Assembly (NCBI GenBank): GCA_029552945.1
Contig: JAKPDD010000023.1
Location: 1-64,000 of the forward strand
Length of the DNA stretch: 64,000 bases
Direction of reading: 5' to 3'
Source: Spirochaetota bacterium
Lineage (GTDB): Bacteria > Spirochaetota > GWB1-36-13 > JAKPDD01
Below, piece by piece: positions 1-9,510 of this stretch (positions are counted from its first letter, which is position 1; the number at the start of each line of letters is the position of its first letter). The notes beneath the pieces were generated by a model. That model was not told where the DNA came from, ran no database searches, and saw only the letters and a list, made by a program, of their open reading frames with translations. The translations under genes were made by a program, and so were the position numbers.

Positions 1-594
1 AGAATAAGAGAACTTGCAGTCCAATCAGCAAACGGTATATATACAATGGAAGACAGGATGCAGATCCAAGTTGAAGTATCTCAACTTGTAGATGAAATAG
101 ACAGGATTGCATCTCATGCTCAGTTCAATGGTCTTAATATGCTGACAGGAAGGTATGCAAAACCAATAGAAGGAGCACCAAACGGAAGTATGTGGTTCCA
201 TATAGGTGCAAACATGGATCAGAGAGAAAGAGTATACATAGGTACAATGACTGCTAAAGGTCTTGGAATAAAGAATATTGTAAATGACGAAATAGTATCA
301 ATTTCAACACCAGATAAGGCTAACCAGGCTATAGGAACCCTTGATGAAGCATTAAAGAAAGTAAGTAAACAGAGAGCAGACCTTGGTGCATACCAGAACA
401 GGCTTGAGTTTGCAACTAAGGGTATATTAATTGCTGCTGAAAACTTACAAGCTGCTGAATCAAGAATAAGAGACACAGACATGGCAGCTCAAATGGTTGA
501 ATACTCTAAAAATAACATACTTATTCAATCTGCAACTGCTATGCTTGCTCAGGCTAACCAAAAAACACAAGCAGTGCTTCAATTATTAAGGTAA
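1..594 (+). CDS. flaB: Flagellin core protein FlaB-type, 5' partial
   Basis: The frame is open from the first base, so the gene enters from upstream; 197 residues are visible. It encodes a structural subunit of the periplasmic flagellar filament core. The visible part starts in the conserved N-terminal D1 region ([13 protein letters not shown], then [14 protein letters not shown] and FNGLNMLTG), has the short variable middle typical of spirochaetal FlaB, and ends in the conserved C-terminal D0/D1 helix with SRIRDTDMA and MLAQANQ, finishing in LQLLR. Base composition is less extreme than in its neighbours, as expected for a highly expressed gene. It is followed at once by a strong hairpin terminator and converges on the next gene. 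Family assignment is very secure; which FlaB paralogue it is cannot be told. Confidence 0.96.
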   Translation, partial: RIRELAVQSANGIYTMEDRMQIQVEVSQLVDEIDRIASHAQFNGLNMLTGRYAKPIEGAPNGSMWFHIGANMDQRERVYIGTMTAKGLGIKNIVNDEIVSISTPDKANQAIGTLDEALKKVSKQRADLGAYQNRLEFATKGILIAAENLQAAESRIRDTDMAAQMVEYSKNNILIQSATAMLAQANQKTQAVLQLLR

Positions 595-1372
595 AAGTAA
601 AGGGGGATATCCCCCTTTTTATATAATCTGATAGTGTTTTTATCTCTTTTTTTGTAAAATAATTTATATTTTTTATTCTGTTGCTTATATATGGTTTTAT
701 ATTTACAACTTTTGTAGGGGAACCATTAAGACCAACAATAAGTGGGTTTACGTTAAGTCTGCTGTTATCAATCTCTGTAATCTGGTAATCTGAAAAATAG
801 TCTCTGGCCCTAGGTAACTTTATTGATATTTCTTTTAAAGATAAGGATAATATAAATGGGAAAGAGGATTCAATAATATATTTTTCATCAAGCTCAGTTA
901 TTATCTCAGCTAAATCATTATCCTTAATATTTAAGGAGTTTACATTTGAAAAAGAATTAATCCCAAGTATCTGTCCTATTTGAAGTGGCACATGCCCAGT
1001 CCCCCCATCAAAAGAATGATTGCCGGTTAAAATAATATCAGGAACTCCAATATACTTTATAGATTCTGCAAGTACTGTAGATGTTGCAAGAGTATCAGAT
1101 CCTGCAAAAATAGGATCAGTAACAATATAACCCTTATCAAAACCAAGTGAGAGGCAAAACCTTATTATCCTTTTAGATGTTAATGGCCCCATTGTTAAAA
1201 CTTCAATTAAATATCCCTCTTTTTTAAGCTCCAGAGCAAGGTCAATTGCAACATAATCGTAAATATTTATTACACCTATACCACGTTTTATTGTCCATGA
1301 GTTTTCATCTATTTTTATATCGTCTTCTCCCGGTACCTCTTTTATAAGTACTAAGCATCTTTTATTCCCCAT
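554..1372 (-). CDS. Electron transfer flavoprotein beta subunit-like protein
   Basis: This 272-residue protein belongs to the EtfB/FixA family, whose members carry electrons from acyl-CoA dehydrogenases or similar flavoenzymes together with an EtfA partner. Seen: the N-terminal [32 protein letters not shown], the [10 protein letters not shown] segment and a [17 protein letters not shown] segment matching the family's DGDTAQVGP AMP-binding signature. No etfA lies nearby, so it is an orphan here. It overlaps the end of flaB by 41 bases on the opposite strand, and its last residues are encoded by the flaB terminator hairpin. The last 15-20 residues are hydrophobic and unlike usual EtfB tails, so the original stop may have been lost. 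It is divergent from dapA. Confidence 0.75.
   Translation of the reverse strand: MGNKRCLVLIKEVPGEDDIKIDENSWTIKRGIGVINIYDYVAIDLALELKKEGYLIEVLTMGPLTSKRIIRFCLSLGFDKGYIVTDPIFAGSDTLATSTVLAESIKYIGVPDIILTGNHSFDGGTGHVPLQIGQILGINSFSNVNSLNIKDNDLAEIITELDEKYIIESSFPFILSLSLKEISIKLPRARDYFSDYQITEIDNSRLNVNPLIVGLNGSPTKVVNIKPYISNRIKNINYFTKKEIKTLSDYIKRGISPFTFTLIIEALLVFFG
599..620 (+). terminator. Rho-independent terminator of flaB
   Basis: A perfect inverted repeat (AAAGGGGG, ATAT, CCCCCTTT) followed by T residues lies five bases after the flagellin stop codon. The same bases are read on the other strand as codons of the converging etfB-like gene. Confidence 0.9.
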
Positions 1373-1479
1373 ATTCTCTCTCTTGAAATAAAAATTTTTT
1401 AAAATAAATTTTAATAAATTATTTTAATTTAATAGTTTTTATATATTAGAAATTTAAGTAAAAAATAGGAGTTTAAAAA

Positions 1480-2349
1480 ATGTTTGAGGGCACGTTTGTT
1501 GCTATAGTAACCCCATTTAAAAACAATAAAGTTGATTATGATGCTTATGAAAAACTGCTAGAAATGCAAATAAAAGCTGGGAATGGTATAGTCCCTTGTG
1601 GAACAACCGGAGAATCTGCAACCCTTAGCTATGAAGAGCACTCTGAAGTAATAAAGTTTACTGTTGATATTGTCAAAAAGAGAGTACCAGTAATTGCAGG
1701 AACAGGTTCTAATTCAACAAAAGAGGCTTTAGAACTCACAAAAGAGGCTGAAAAAATAGGAGCTGATGCTGCACTCCTAATCTCACCATATTATAATAAA
1801 CCAAACCAAAAAGGAATATATGAACACTACAAATATATTGCTGAAAATGTTAATATAGCTATGATATTATACAATGTTCCTGGAAGAACTGCAAGAAATA
1901 TAGAGGCTGAAACAACTATAGCATTAAGTAAAATTAAAAACATAGTCGGTATAAAAGAGGCAAGTGGCGATTTAGTCCAGGCATCAAAAATAATAAAGGA
2001 AACTGATAAAAGTTTTGTAGTATTGTCAGGCGAGGATGCACTAACATATTTTATAATGACTATTGGGGGAAAAGGTGTTATTTCTGTTACTGCTAACGTC
2101 ATGCCAGAAAAAGTCAATCAAATGGTAAGTTATGCTTTAAAAGGTAATTTTGAAGAAGCTAAAAAATTACATTTAGAACTACTTGAACTTTCAAAAGTAA
2201 TGTTTATAGATACAAATCCAATACCTGTTAAAGAAACATTAGCACTTATGGGTTTAATATCAAATGAGTTAAGACTTCCACTTACAAACCTCAGTGATGA
2301 CAATAGAGAAAAACTTAAAAAAGTATTGAAGTCATACAATATTATATAA
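1480..2349 (+). CDS. dapA: 4-hydroxy-tetrahydrodipicolinate synthase
   Basis: DapA condenses pyruvate with aspartate semialdehyde, the first committed step of the diaminopimelate/lysine pathway, in the cytoplasm. The 289-residue length is normal. Seen: substrate-binding PCGTTGES near residue 39, YYNKPNQKG near 106, the catalytic Tyr in LYNVPGRT near 132 and the Schiff-base Lys in GIKEASGD near 158. An AGGAG ribosome binding site precedes the ATG. It is the first gene of a run that includes lysA, two genes on, so the pair covers the beginning and end of lysine synthesis. N-acetylneuraminate lyase is a related alternative but the GTTGES motif and the lysA neighbour favour DapA. Confidence 0.95.
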   Translation: MFEGTFVAIVTPFKNNKVDYDAYEKLLEMQIKAGNGIVPCGTTGESATLSYEEHSEVIKFTVDIVKKRVPVIAGTGSNSTKEALELTKEAEKIGADAALLISPYYNKPNQKGIYEHYKYIAENVNIAMILYNVPGRTARNIEAETTIALSKIKNIVGIKEASGDLVQASKIIKETDKSFVVLSGEDALTYFIMTIGGKGVISVTANVMPEKVNQMVSYALKGNFEEAKKLHLELLELSKVMFIDTNPIPVKETLALMGLISNELRLPLTNLSDDNREKLKKVLKSYNII

Positions 2350-3588
2350 TTGCGTATCGGGCTATATGCCCGAACTTTAAAAAATATGCTCTATGAAATT
2401 ATAACAGGAAATCATCTTAAAGAGACAGACAAATATTTCTTTTATGAAATTCATTTTTTAACAGAAAAAATTAAGATATCTTTCCCCTATCCACTCGATG
2501 AAAATAGTATTTTTATCTTGAACAATGTTTTAGGTGCAAAAAAAATAATAAAATACAACAATATAAATATAAAAGAACCGATTAAAAAAGGTGGGATAAT
2601 ATTAGAAAAAAATGGCTATGACTTTATTATAAAAAAAATAGGTGGAAAAGATAACCCAGATATAAATACTATTCTAACCAAAATAAACAAAAACTTTTTT
2701 CCTATTACACTCCTAAAAAAAATATTAACAATAGATGAAATTCAAGAAATGATACACTTTATGATATCAAAAAAATATTTTTCTTACCAGGTTTTATACA
2801 CTTTATCAAATATAATAGAGTTCGCACTTAAAACTAACCTTTCCGAGAGAATATATCTTGATCTTATGCAGGATATTAAAGATATAAAAGAAAACCTTGA
2901 TACAGATAAAAAATGGAAAATAATTGCACTTTTTATATCAAACTATCAATTTAATGAGTTCATAAAAATAAAAAACAAAATACCATACTTTACGATAGAG
3001 GGAAACTTAATAAAAAAATATTTTGCTGAGTCTTTTTTAGAATATAAGAGTATAGTAGAAATAATAATTGAAAATATAAAAGACAATGTTGATATTCAGT
3101 TATTTCTTGTAAAAATAAATGATGACTTTCTAGCAAGGGGATTATCACCTGAAGAGATTAAAATTATCAAAAATTTCATATCAAAGAGAAAACTTAAAAA
3201 ATTGGAAGAGGATATAAATATATTTTATAACAAAAACAATTCATGGGAATATAAAGTGCTTATTATAAGAGAATTAATAAATTATCTTATTGAAAAAAGT
3301 CCGGAGTTTTACTTAATAAACCAATTGTATAACTTTTCAGAATATGCTAATAATCTATTTGATCTTATTGGGCCTTTTAGATCAGCAGTATTTTTAAAAA
3401 CATACCCTGATAAATCATTTATAAATAATCTTTCACCAATTAAAAAAGGATTTATTGAAGCCTTTATAAATGGAAAAATTAGAAAAATAGGTGGAATAAC
3501 AAATAAAGAGATAAAAGAAGCTGTCTATTATTTTAAGTTTTATCTTATTTCAATAAACCTATTCAAAAATATTTATAGCATATTGTAA
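2350..3588 (+). CDS. Uncharacterised protein between dapA and lysA
   Basis: I do not recognise this protein of about 412 residues. It is very rich in Ile, Lys and Asn, appears mostly alpha-helical, has no signal peptide, no clear transmembrane segment and no catalytic motif that I can see. The reading frame opens with a TTG directly after the dapA stop; an ATG at 2386 (MLYEIITGN) is an equally good start and would leave the hairpin at 2357-2373 between the genes. Neither start has a convincing ribosome binding site, so translation may be coupled to dapA. Its placement between two lysine genes suggests co-expression, but nothing in the sequence ties it to amino acid metabolism. Confidence 0.7.
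   Translation: MRIGLYARTLKNMLYEIITGNHLKETDKYFFYEIHFLTEKIKISFPYPLDENSIFILNNVLGAKKIIKYNNINIKEPIKKGGIILEKNGYDFIIKKIGGKDNPDINTILTKINKNFFPITLLKKILTIDEIQEMIHFMISKKYFSYQVLYTLSNIIEFALKTNLSERIYLDLMQDIKDIKENLDTDKKWKIIALFISNYQFNEFIKIKNKIPYFTIEGNLIKKYFAESFLEYKSIVEIIIENIKDNVDIQLFLVKINDDFLARGLSPEEIKIIKNFISKRKLKKLEEDINIFYNKNNSWEYKVLIIRELINYLIEKSPEFYLINQLYNFSEYANNLFDLIGPFRSAVFLKTYPDKSFINNLSPIKKGFIEAFINGKIRKIGGITNKEIKEAVYYFKFYLISINLFKNIYSIL
2357..2373 (+). other. Stem-loop at the dapA/next-gene junction
   Basis: The bases form a GC-rich hairpin (TCGGGC, loop TATAT, GCCCGA) a few bases after the dapA stop. A clear T-run does not follow, so it is more likely an attenuating or mRNA-stabilising structure than a full terminator. 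If the following gene starts at its first TTG, the hairpin lies inside its coding sequence. Confidence 0.5.
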
Positions 3589-3649
3589 TTTTAAAAAGTA
3601 TAAATTTTTATAAATAAAATTTTAATTTCAAGTCATAAGGAGAAAATAC

Positions 3650-4876
3650 ATGATATATACAATAAATAATATTAAAGTAACAGACCTTGCAAAAGACTTT
3701 GGCACACCTCTCTATGTTTATGATGGGAACAGGATAGAGGAAAATATAAAAGATCTTAAAAATAGTATCTCTTATCCTAAACTATCAATAAAATATGCTT
3801 GTAAAGCAAACAGCAATTTACACATATTAAAATTAATAAAAGAGAATGGTTTAGGTCTTGATACAGTCTCTTATGGTGAAGTATTCCTTGGTTTAAAAGC
3901 TGGCTTTGCACCGGAAGAAATTATATTTACAGGTGATAATACAACAGAGGAAGAGTTTGAATACTGTGTAAAAAACAATGTTATGATAAACATAGGTTCC
4001 ATATTTCAATTAGACCTTTTTGGTTCACTATATCCCAACTCAAAAATAATGATAAGAATAAACCCTGATGTAGGAGCCGGGCACCATGATCATTGTATAA
4101 CAGGTGGGCCTGCAAGCAAGTTTGGTATATATATAGACCAGATTGATGAGGCTAAAAAGATTGCTAAAAAATATAATCTTAAAATTGTTGGAATACACTC
4201 TCATATAGGATCTGGTATACTTGATGTTGATATATTTATAGAAGCAATGGATATTATACTCAATGAAGCAAAAAAATTTGATGATCTTGATATTATTGAT
4301 ATTGGTGGAGGGATAGGAATACCATATTATGAACATGACAAGCCAATCGACATAAAACTATTAGGGGCAAAAATAACAAACAAAATAGAGAGTTTTAACA
4401 AAGAATACAAAAAAGAAGTTAATCTATATATAGAACCCGGAAGATACATAGTTGGGAATGCAGGATATCTATTAGCTGAAGTTGTTAATAAGAAAAAAAC
4501 TCCCCTATTTAATTTTGTTGGAATAAACTCTGGTTTTAACCACCTTATAAGACCCATGGCTTATGGGAGTCATCACAGAATAATAAATGGTAGTAATTAT
4601 AACTCAGAAAAGAAAGAGTTTGTTATGGTAGCTGGAAACCTATGTGAAAGTGGTGATATTTTTACAAAAATAAACGGCGAAAAAGAACCATACAAAATAG
4701 ATGAGATAAGATATAAAGATATTTTAGTAATAATGGATGCAGGTGCCTATGGCTTTTCAATGTCTTCAAACTATAATTTTAGAGAAAGACCTGCTGAAGT
4801 TATTATAAAAGATGGAATTGTAAGAATCATAAGAAAAAGAGAAAAATTAGAAGACTTATTAAGAGGTATGGAATGA
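3650..4876 (+). CDS. lysA: Diaminopimelate decarboxylase
   Basis: LysA is a PLP enzyme that decarboxylates meso-diaminopimelate to L-lysine. The 408-residue protein shows the fold-type III alanine-racemase-like barrel with the PLP lysine in YACKANSN near residue 52, HSHIGSG near 186, the phosphate-binding DIGGGIG, EPGRYIV near 263, and the C-terminal GNLCESGD and MDAGAYGFSMSSNYN motifs that supply the active-site Cys and Tyr of the dimer. Length and motif order are normal. A strong AAGGAG precedes the ATG. The last bases overlap the next gene by 4 (ATGA), so the two are probably translated together. Confidence 0.95.
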   Translation: MIYTINNIKVTDLAKDFGTPLYVYDGNRIEENIKDLKNSISYPKLSIKYACKANSNLHILKLIKENGLGLDTVSYGEVFLGLKAGFAPEEIIFTGDNTTEEEFEYCVKNNVMINIGSIFQLDLFGSLYPNSKIMIRINPDVGAGHHDHCITGGPASKFGIYIDQIDEAKKIAKKYNLKIVGIHSHIGSGILDVDIFIEAMDIILNEAKKFDDLDIIDIGGGIGIPYYEHDKPIDIKLLGAKITNKIESFNKEYKKEVNLYIEPGRYIVGNAGYLLAEVVNKKKTPLFNFVGINSGFNHLIRPMAYGSHHRIINGSNYNSEKKEFVMVAGNLCESGDIFTKINGEKEPYKIDEIRYKDILVIMDAGAYGFSMSSNYNFRERPAEVIIKDGIVRIIRKREKLEDLLRGME

Positions 4877-5970
4877 AAGTATTAATATTTTTACCACACA
4901 AGTTTTATCTGAAAAAGATAGCTGGAATAACGTTTCTTAAAAGAATTGTTAACGAACTTATAAAAGCAAAAATATATGATATATTTGTTTTAAGTAACTT
5001 AATACCAAATGATAATAACAGTAACTCTGTAATAAAGATAGTTAAAAAAAAATCAGATATAAAAGAAGTTCTGGGCGAAAAATATATATTAATAGATCTA
5101 CCTGCAGTATTTGATCATGAGTTTATTCAAGACTTTATCAGAAAAAACCCAGAAGATATCAAATCATTCTCATCAGTAATACAAGGAAATTATAAAGGCA
5201 TATTCATACCAATATATACTGAAAAAGAGATAAAAAAAGCAGAAAAAGCTTTAATAAAATCACTTAGAAAACCTCATGATACCTTAATTTCCAAGTATCT
5301 TAATAGACCAATTTCATTATTTGTATCAAGTCTTTTAATGAACACAAAAATAACACCTAATATGATAACAATATTCGTAGTGATTATAGGTTTGCTCGCT
5401 TCATTTATAATGGTATTAAAACCAGATTATTATGGTGGCCTAATAGGGGGAATATTATTTCATCTCTCTTCAGTTCTTGACGGGTGTGATGGTGAAATTG
5501 CAAGACTGAAGTACCAAACAAGTAAAATAGGTGTGTGGCTTGATAATATTGGAGACGAGCTTACAAACTTTGTATTTATAGGTGCAGTTGGAATTTATAA
5601 TTCAACATATTATAAAAATGAGATCTTTTTCAAAACATCCCTGTTATTTATGTTAATATTTTTAGTCTCAAAAATAATGCAATATTTTTTAATAATAAAA
5701 GGCTATAAAAAAGAAGATATAGCACAGTTCGATATTGAAACAGAAAAAATAAAAAAAGGGTTAATAAAAAAAATAGTTAACTTTTTTGTTAGTATAGCAA
5801 AAGTTGTTGCAAGAAACGATTTTTTTGCACTTTCAATGATGATAGCTGGAATTACAAGTCTTTTTAATATAGCTCAGATTATAATTGGACTTGTAGTTAC
5901 AGGTCTTTTCATAGGTGTTGTTATAGAGTTTATAAAAATAATTTTTGGGGCTAAAAATGAAAAAAACTAA
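4873..5970 (+). CDS. CDP-alcohol phosphatidyltransferase family protein, DIPP-synthase-like with degenerate nucleotidyltransferase domain
   Basis: The 365-residue protein has two parts. The C-terminal two thirds is an integral membrane CDP-alcohol phosphotransferase with the full signature DG-x2-DG-x2-AR-x8-G-x3-D-x3-D (DGCDGEIAR near residue 203) and about five hydrophobic segments. The linker (SLRKPHDTLISKYLNR, then ITPNMIT) resembles bifunctional inositol-1-phosphate cytidylyltransferase/di-myo-inositol-phosphate-phosphate synthases. The N-terminal 120 residues resemble the cytidylyltransferase half (KIAGITFLKRIVNEL), but the glycine-rich nucleotide loop and the metal-binding DH motif are missing. 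It may therefore act only as the membrane transferase, making a phospholipid or an inositol phosphodiester. It is coupled to lysA by a 4-base overlap and overlaps the next gene. Confidence 0.75.
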   Translation: MKVLIFLPHKFYLKKIAGITFLKRIVNELIKAKIYDIFVLSNLIPNDNNSNSVIKIVKKKSDIKEVLGEKYILIDLPAVFDHEFIQDFIRKNPEDIKSFSSVIQGNYKGIFIPIYTEKEIKKAEKALIKSLRKPHDTLISKYLNRPISLFVSSLLMNTKITPNMITIFVVIIGLLASFIMVLKPDYYGGLIGGILFHLSSVLDGCDGEIARLKYQTSKIGVWLDNIGDELTNFVFIGAVGIYNSTYYKNEIFFKTSLLFMLIFLVSKIMQYFLIIKGYKKEDIAQFDIETEKIKKGLIKKIVNFFVSIAKVVARNDFFALSMMIAGITSLFNIAQIIIGLVVTGLFIGVVIEFIKIIFGAKNEKN

Positions 5971-7168
5971 TCTTATCTTTATACTCATTAATATATACTT
6001 TACAGTATTCAGTTATAAGTTCAGGTTCGAGCATAAAGAAGGAGATCTTTATAGATTAATATCAACATCTTCTCAAACAGCATATATTGACAACAGACTT
6101 GTTGGTAAGTACGAACAGGGTTACAAAGCAAACTTAAGAGTAATTGAGGTAAATAAAGATGGCTCTGGTAAACTTAAAGGTGAATACTATTATCTTGTCA
6201 AACCTTATGGAGAAAATGTTGCTTACAGAATAATAGAAGACAAAATATATCCAACAGAGTTTATAAGATATACTGATGGGAAAATAGAAATAGATAGATC
6301 ATATTTTTATCCTGTAGTAAGAAATCTTCCTATATTTCCTGAAAATGATATACAGATAGGATACACATGGGAAGGGACTGGTTATGAATCACAGGACTTT
6401 ACAAGAATTGGTATAAAAGAACCTTTCATTGCACCTTTTAAAGTAATGTATAAATATGAAGAAGATAAAAAAATAGATGGTAAAGAAAAAGCTGTTATAA
6501 AAGTATTCTATTATATAAATCAGTTTTTCACAGTTAAACCTATAATAACACCTCAAACAAGTCCATATGAGAGAGTATCTTATCCTATAAGAGCTATGGG
6601 ATTTTTTGAAGGATATTTCAATTGGGACAAGGAAAACAACATAATGGATTATTATGAAGGTGACTATAATTTTATATACATAATGTCAGATGGTACAGTA
6701 AGAGAATGGAAAGGAAAAGATGTTGGGAATGTAACATTAATAAGGGATAGTAAAGAAGATAAGAAAAAAATAAGTGATGAAGCTTCAAAAATAGGAGTAG
6801 CAAGTGTTAAAGAAACAAAAGATGGTGTTCAGCTTACATTTACAGATATATTATTTGACTTTAACAAGACAAATATAAAAAATGAGTTTACTCAAGTACT
6901 TGATAAAGTAATTGAAATATTAAAAAAATACCCAAAATACGAAGTAAGGATAGAAGGACACTCTGATGATATTGGGGATCCAAGGATAAAAGAATGGATT
7001 GCTGAGGGAAGAGCAAAGAGTGTTGCTAATTATTTTATTTCTAAAGGAATTGATAAAACAAGAGTAAGTTATATAGGTTTTTCTGACAAAAAACCAATAG
7101 TCCCTAACAATTCTGATGAAAATAGAGCAAAAAATAGAAGAGTTGAGATTTATATAATTACAAATTAA
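5957..7168 (+). CDS. OmpA-family outer-membrane/peptidoglycan-associated protein
   Basis: An N-terminal hydrophobic signal peptide (starting MKKTNLIFILIN) is followed by about 270 residues rich in beta-strand pattern and aromatic residues, then a C-terminal OmpA domain of about 110 residues (LFDFNKTNIK, IEGHSDDIGD, NRRVEIYI) that binds diaminopimelate-containing peptidoglycan. The Asp/Arg peptidoglycan-binding residues of the domain are present. The start at the ATG is preferred to the TTG twelve bases upstream because it gives a clean signal peptide and has GGGG placed ahead of it. It overlaps the preceding gene by 14 bases. Likely role: anchoring the outer membrane to the cell wall; the N-terminal half is not assigned to a known family. 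Confidence 0.85.
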   Translation: MKKTNLIFILINIYFTVFSYKFRFEHKEGDLYRLISTSSQTAYIDNRLVGKYEQGYKANLRVIEVNKDGSGKLKGEYYYLVKPYGENVAYRIIEDKIYPTEFIRYTDGKIEIDRSYFYPVVRNLPIFPENDIQIGYTWEGTGYESQDFTRIGIKEPFIAPFKVMYKYEEDKKIDGKEKAVIKVFYYINQFFTVKPIITPQTSPYERVSYPIRAMGFFEGYFNWDKENNIMDYYEGDYNFIYIMSDGTVREWKGKDVGNVTLIRDSKEDKKKISDEASKIGVASVKETKDGVQLTFTDILFDFNKTNIKNEFTQVLDKVIEILKKYPKYEVRIEGHSDDIGDPRIKEWIAEGRAKSVANYFISKGIDKTRVSYIGFSDKKPIVPNNSDENRAKNRRVEIYIITN

Positions 7169-7209
7169 CAAAAATTTTAAACTACAAAATTTTAAGTAAG
7201 GAGGAAAAA

Positions 7210-7545
7210 ATGAAAATATCAGTTATAGGTATGGGTATTGCCTGGGCATTTTTATTATTTTTCATAATTTTAATTATAAGCGTGTGGTGTTCTATAACCG
7301 GTTTTGGAATAGAGTTTATAAAATTATTTAACTCAATAAACCCAAGTCCATCAGTTATAACATATTCATATTCTCTGACAAGATGGTCAAATTTTACAAA
7401 CAATATAATACCTATATTAATAAACCTATTCTACTCAATTGTTGATGGGCTTATAATAGGTATAATACTAGGTTCAAGCTATAATTTTTCAATCAATATC
7501 TTAACAAAAAAGGCAAATAATGGAAATAATGAAAGAACTGAATGA
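7210..7545 (+). CDS. Small two-segment membrane protein
   Basis: This 111-residue protein has a hydrophobic segment at about residues 5-30 and another at about 70-95 (SIVDGLIIGIILG), joined by a soluble loop. The pattern, with the VDG-x-I-x-G motif in the second segment, recalls short proteins often annotated loosely as 'bacteriophage holin', found in many non-phage settings. There are no phage genes here, so a holin role is not supported. A good GGAGG ribosome binding site precedes the ATG. The 3' end overlaps the helicase gene by 26 bases in another frame. Confidence 0.65.
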   Translation: MKISVIGMGIAWAFLLFFIILIISVWCSITGFGIEFIKLFNSINPSPSVITYSYSLTRWSNFTNNIIPILINLFYSIVDGLIIGIILGSSYNFSINILTKKANNGNNERTE

Positions 7546-9460
7546 GGAACAAAGTGAAGCAGTAACAGAAATTGATAAACCTGTTTTCGTATTATCAGGA
7601 GCAGGTACCGGTAAAACAAGAGTAATAACATATAAAATAGCATATCTTGTCCTAAAAGGTTATAAGATAAACTCAATATTTACAGCAGCATTTAACAATA
7701 AAGCTGCCAATGAAATAAAGACAAGAGTTCACAATTTATTAAACAAACTGGGTATTGAAGACAATTTTAAAAACCATTGGATTGGGACTTTCCATTCAAA
7801 CTCTGCAAAAATATTAAGACATTCTGGAGAAAAGCTAGGATATACACAAAATTTTACAATACTTGACTCAGAAGATACAGCAAAAATATTAAAAGAGATA
7901 ATAGAGGAAGAGGGACTTAATTATCCAGTAAGCAAAGTAATGGAAGAAATTTCAAAAGCAAAAAACCTATTTTTAGAAGATAAAGACCTTGAAAAAAAGG
8001 GTGAATCAGAATTAAAGGAATATTATATTCACATTGGCAGAATATTCAAAAGATACAATAATTTTTTATTCAAAAAAAATCTTATGGACTTTGATGACCT
8101 GATAATAAACACTGTAAAACTTTTTTATTACTTCCCAAACACAAGAGAGTTTTGGCAACAAAGATTTAAATATATACTTGTAGATGAGTTTCAAGATATA
8201 AATCAAGCACAATACTTGCTAATAAATCTATTAACTGACAAAAAAAATATAACTGTTGTTGGAGATGATGATCAATCTATCTATAGTTTTCGAGGAGCAG
8301 ACCCACATCACTCAAAATCCTTTATAGACTCATATGATAAAATAACAATAATAAGAGTTGTAAAAAATTATAGATCAACACCTGAAATAATAGAACTTGC
8401 TAATAATGTTATTAAAAAAAACACAAACAGGATAGGCAAAGAACTTATACCTAAACTCCCATCTATAAATGAAAAACCCTATTTTATAAAACCCTATACT
8501 AATGAATCAGAGGCTGAGATTGTTGTCTCAAAAATAAAAGAATTATTAAATAAAAATGAAAATGAAAACATAGGTGTAATATACAGGCTTAACTCACAAT
8601 CAAGACTTATTGAAGAACAACTTATAAAAAACAGAATAAATTACAGAATTTTAGGTTCAAGACCATTTTATGATAGAATGGAAATAAAAGATATATTAGC
8701 ATACCTTAGAATAATTGTAAACCCAAAAGATGATGTTTCAATAAAAAGGGTCATTAATATACCTAAAAGAAACATAGGCCAGATAACAATAAAAAAAATA
8801 ATAGACCTTACAGAAAAAAACAATATTACATTTATAGAAGCAATAAAAATAATACTAGACAACCCAAAAGAATACAGGCTTTCAGATAAAACACTAAAAG
8901 GGCTAAAAGACTTTTATGCACTAATAACAGAAATAACAGACCTTAAAATCATGCCCAAAAAACTACTTGATATTCTATTAGATTCAACAGATTATATAAA
9001 GTACCTGGGAAATCTTGACAAAGAGGAGGAGAGAAAAGAGAACGTACTTGAGTTTAAAAAACTTTACGAGTCTTTTTTTGAAGAACAAGGAGGCACTTTA
9101 GAAGACTTTGTCACAAAAATATCACTACTTGATTCATCCGAAGAACACTGGCAGGAAAATAAAAATGTAAGGGTTAACCTTACAACATGTCACACTGCAA
9201 AAGGACTTGAGTTTGATAACGTGTTTGTTATAGGGCTTGTTGAAGATATTTTCCCCCATAAATTGTCAACTGAGACTTTAGACAACATTGAAGAGGAAAG
9301 AAGACTTTTCTATGTAGCTATAACACGAGCTAAAAAGAGACTATTTTTAAGCTCACCATTAAAAATAAGAGGCTACGGTACATTTGAAAACTGTTTCACG
9401 TCAAGGTTTATTAAAGAAGATATCAATCCTGATTTAGTTCAATTATTGAAATTTAGTTAG
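7520..9460 (+). CDS. pcrA: UvrD/PcrA/Rep-type ATP-dependent DNA helicase
   Basis: A superfamily 1A 3'-5' helicase of 646 residues, used in excision repair and in clearing stalled forks. Seen in order: Q motif and Walker A GAGTGKT near residue 30, motif Ia FTAAFNNKAANEI, motif II VDEFQDIN near 220, motif III GDDDQSIYSFRGA near 248, motif IV NYRSTPEI, motif V HTAKGLEFDNVFVIG and motif VI RRLFYVAITRAKK. It is shorter than E. coli UvrD (720) and lacks the long C-terminal tail, so Rep/PcrA-like is the safest label. An alternative ATG nine bases further in is possible. It overlaps the small membrane gene upstream and ends a run of plus-strand genes. Confidence 0.93.
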   Translation: MEIMKELNEEQSEAVTEIDKPVFVLSGAGTGKTRVITYKIAYLVLKGYKINSIFTAAFNNKAANEIKTRVHNLLNKLGIEDNFKNHWIGTFHSNSAKILRHSGEKLGYTQNFTILDSEDTAKILKEIIEEEGLNYPVSKVMEEISKAKNLFLEDKDLEKKGESELKEYYIHIGRIFKRYNNFLFKKNLMDFDDLIINTVKLFYYFPNTREFWQQRFKYILVDEFQDINQAQYLLINLLTDKKNITVVGDDDQSIYSFRGADPHHSKSFIDSYDKITIIRVVKNYRSTPEIIELANNVIKKNTNRIGKELIPKLPSINEKPYFIKPYTNESEAEIVVSKIKELLNKNENENIGVIYRLNSQSRLIEEQLIKNRINYRILGSRPFYDRMEIKDILAYLRIIVNPKDDVSIKRVINIPKRNIGQITIKKIIDLTEKNNITFIEAIKIILDNPKEYRLSDKTLKGLKDFYALITEITDLKIMPKKLLDILLDSTDYIKYLGNLDKEEERKENVLEFKKLYESFFEEQGGTLEDFVTKISLLDSSEEHWQENKNVRVNLTTCHTAKGLEFDNVFVIGLVEDIFPHKLSTETLDNIEEERRLFYVAITRAKKRLFLSSPLKIRGYGTFENCFTSRFIKEDINPDLVQLLKFS

Positions 9461-9510
9461 ATATCAACATAAACTGGGTTCATATTTACATATTTTTATT
9501 TCTTATATTT

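Noticed and set aside
2130-2339. A 69-codon frame on the minus strand in dapA.
   Set aside because: It lies within dapA, whose catalytic motifs are on the other strand.
7210-7545. Calling the small membrane protein a phage holin.
   Set aside because: There are no endolysin or other phage genes nearby and the resemblance is a loose hydrophobic pattern only.
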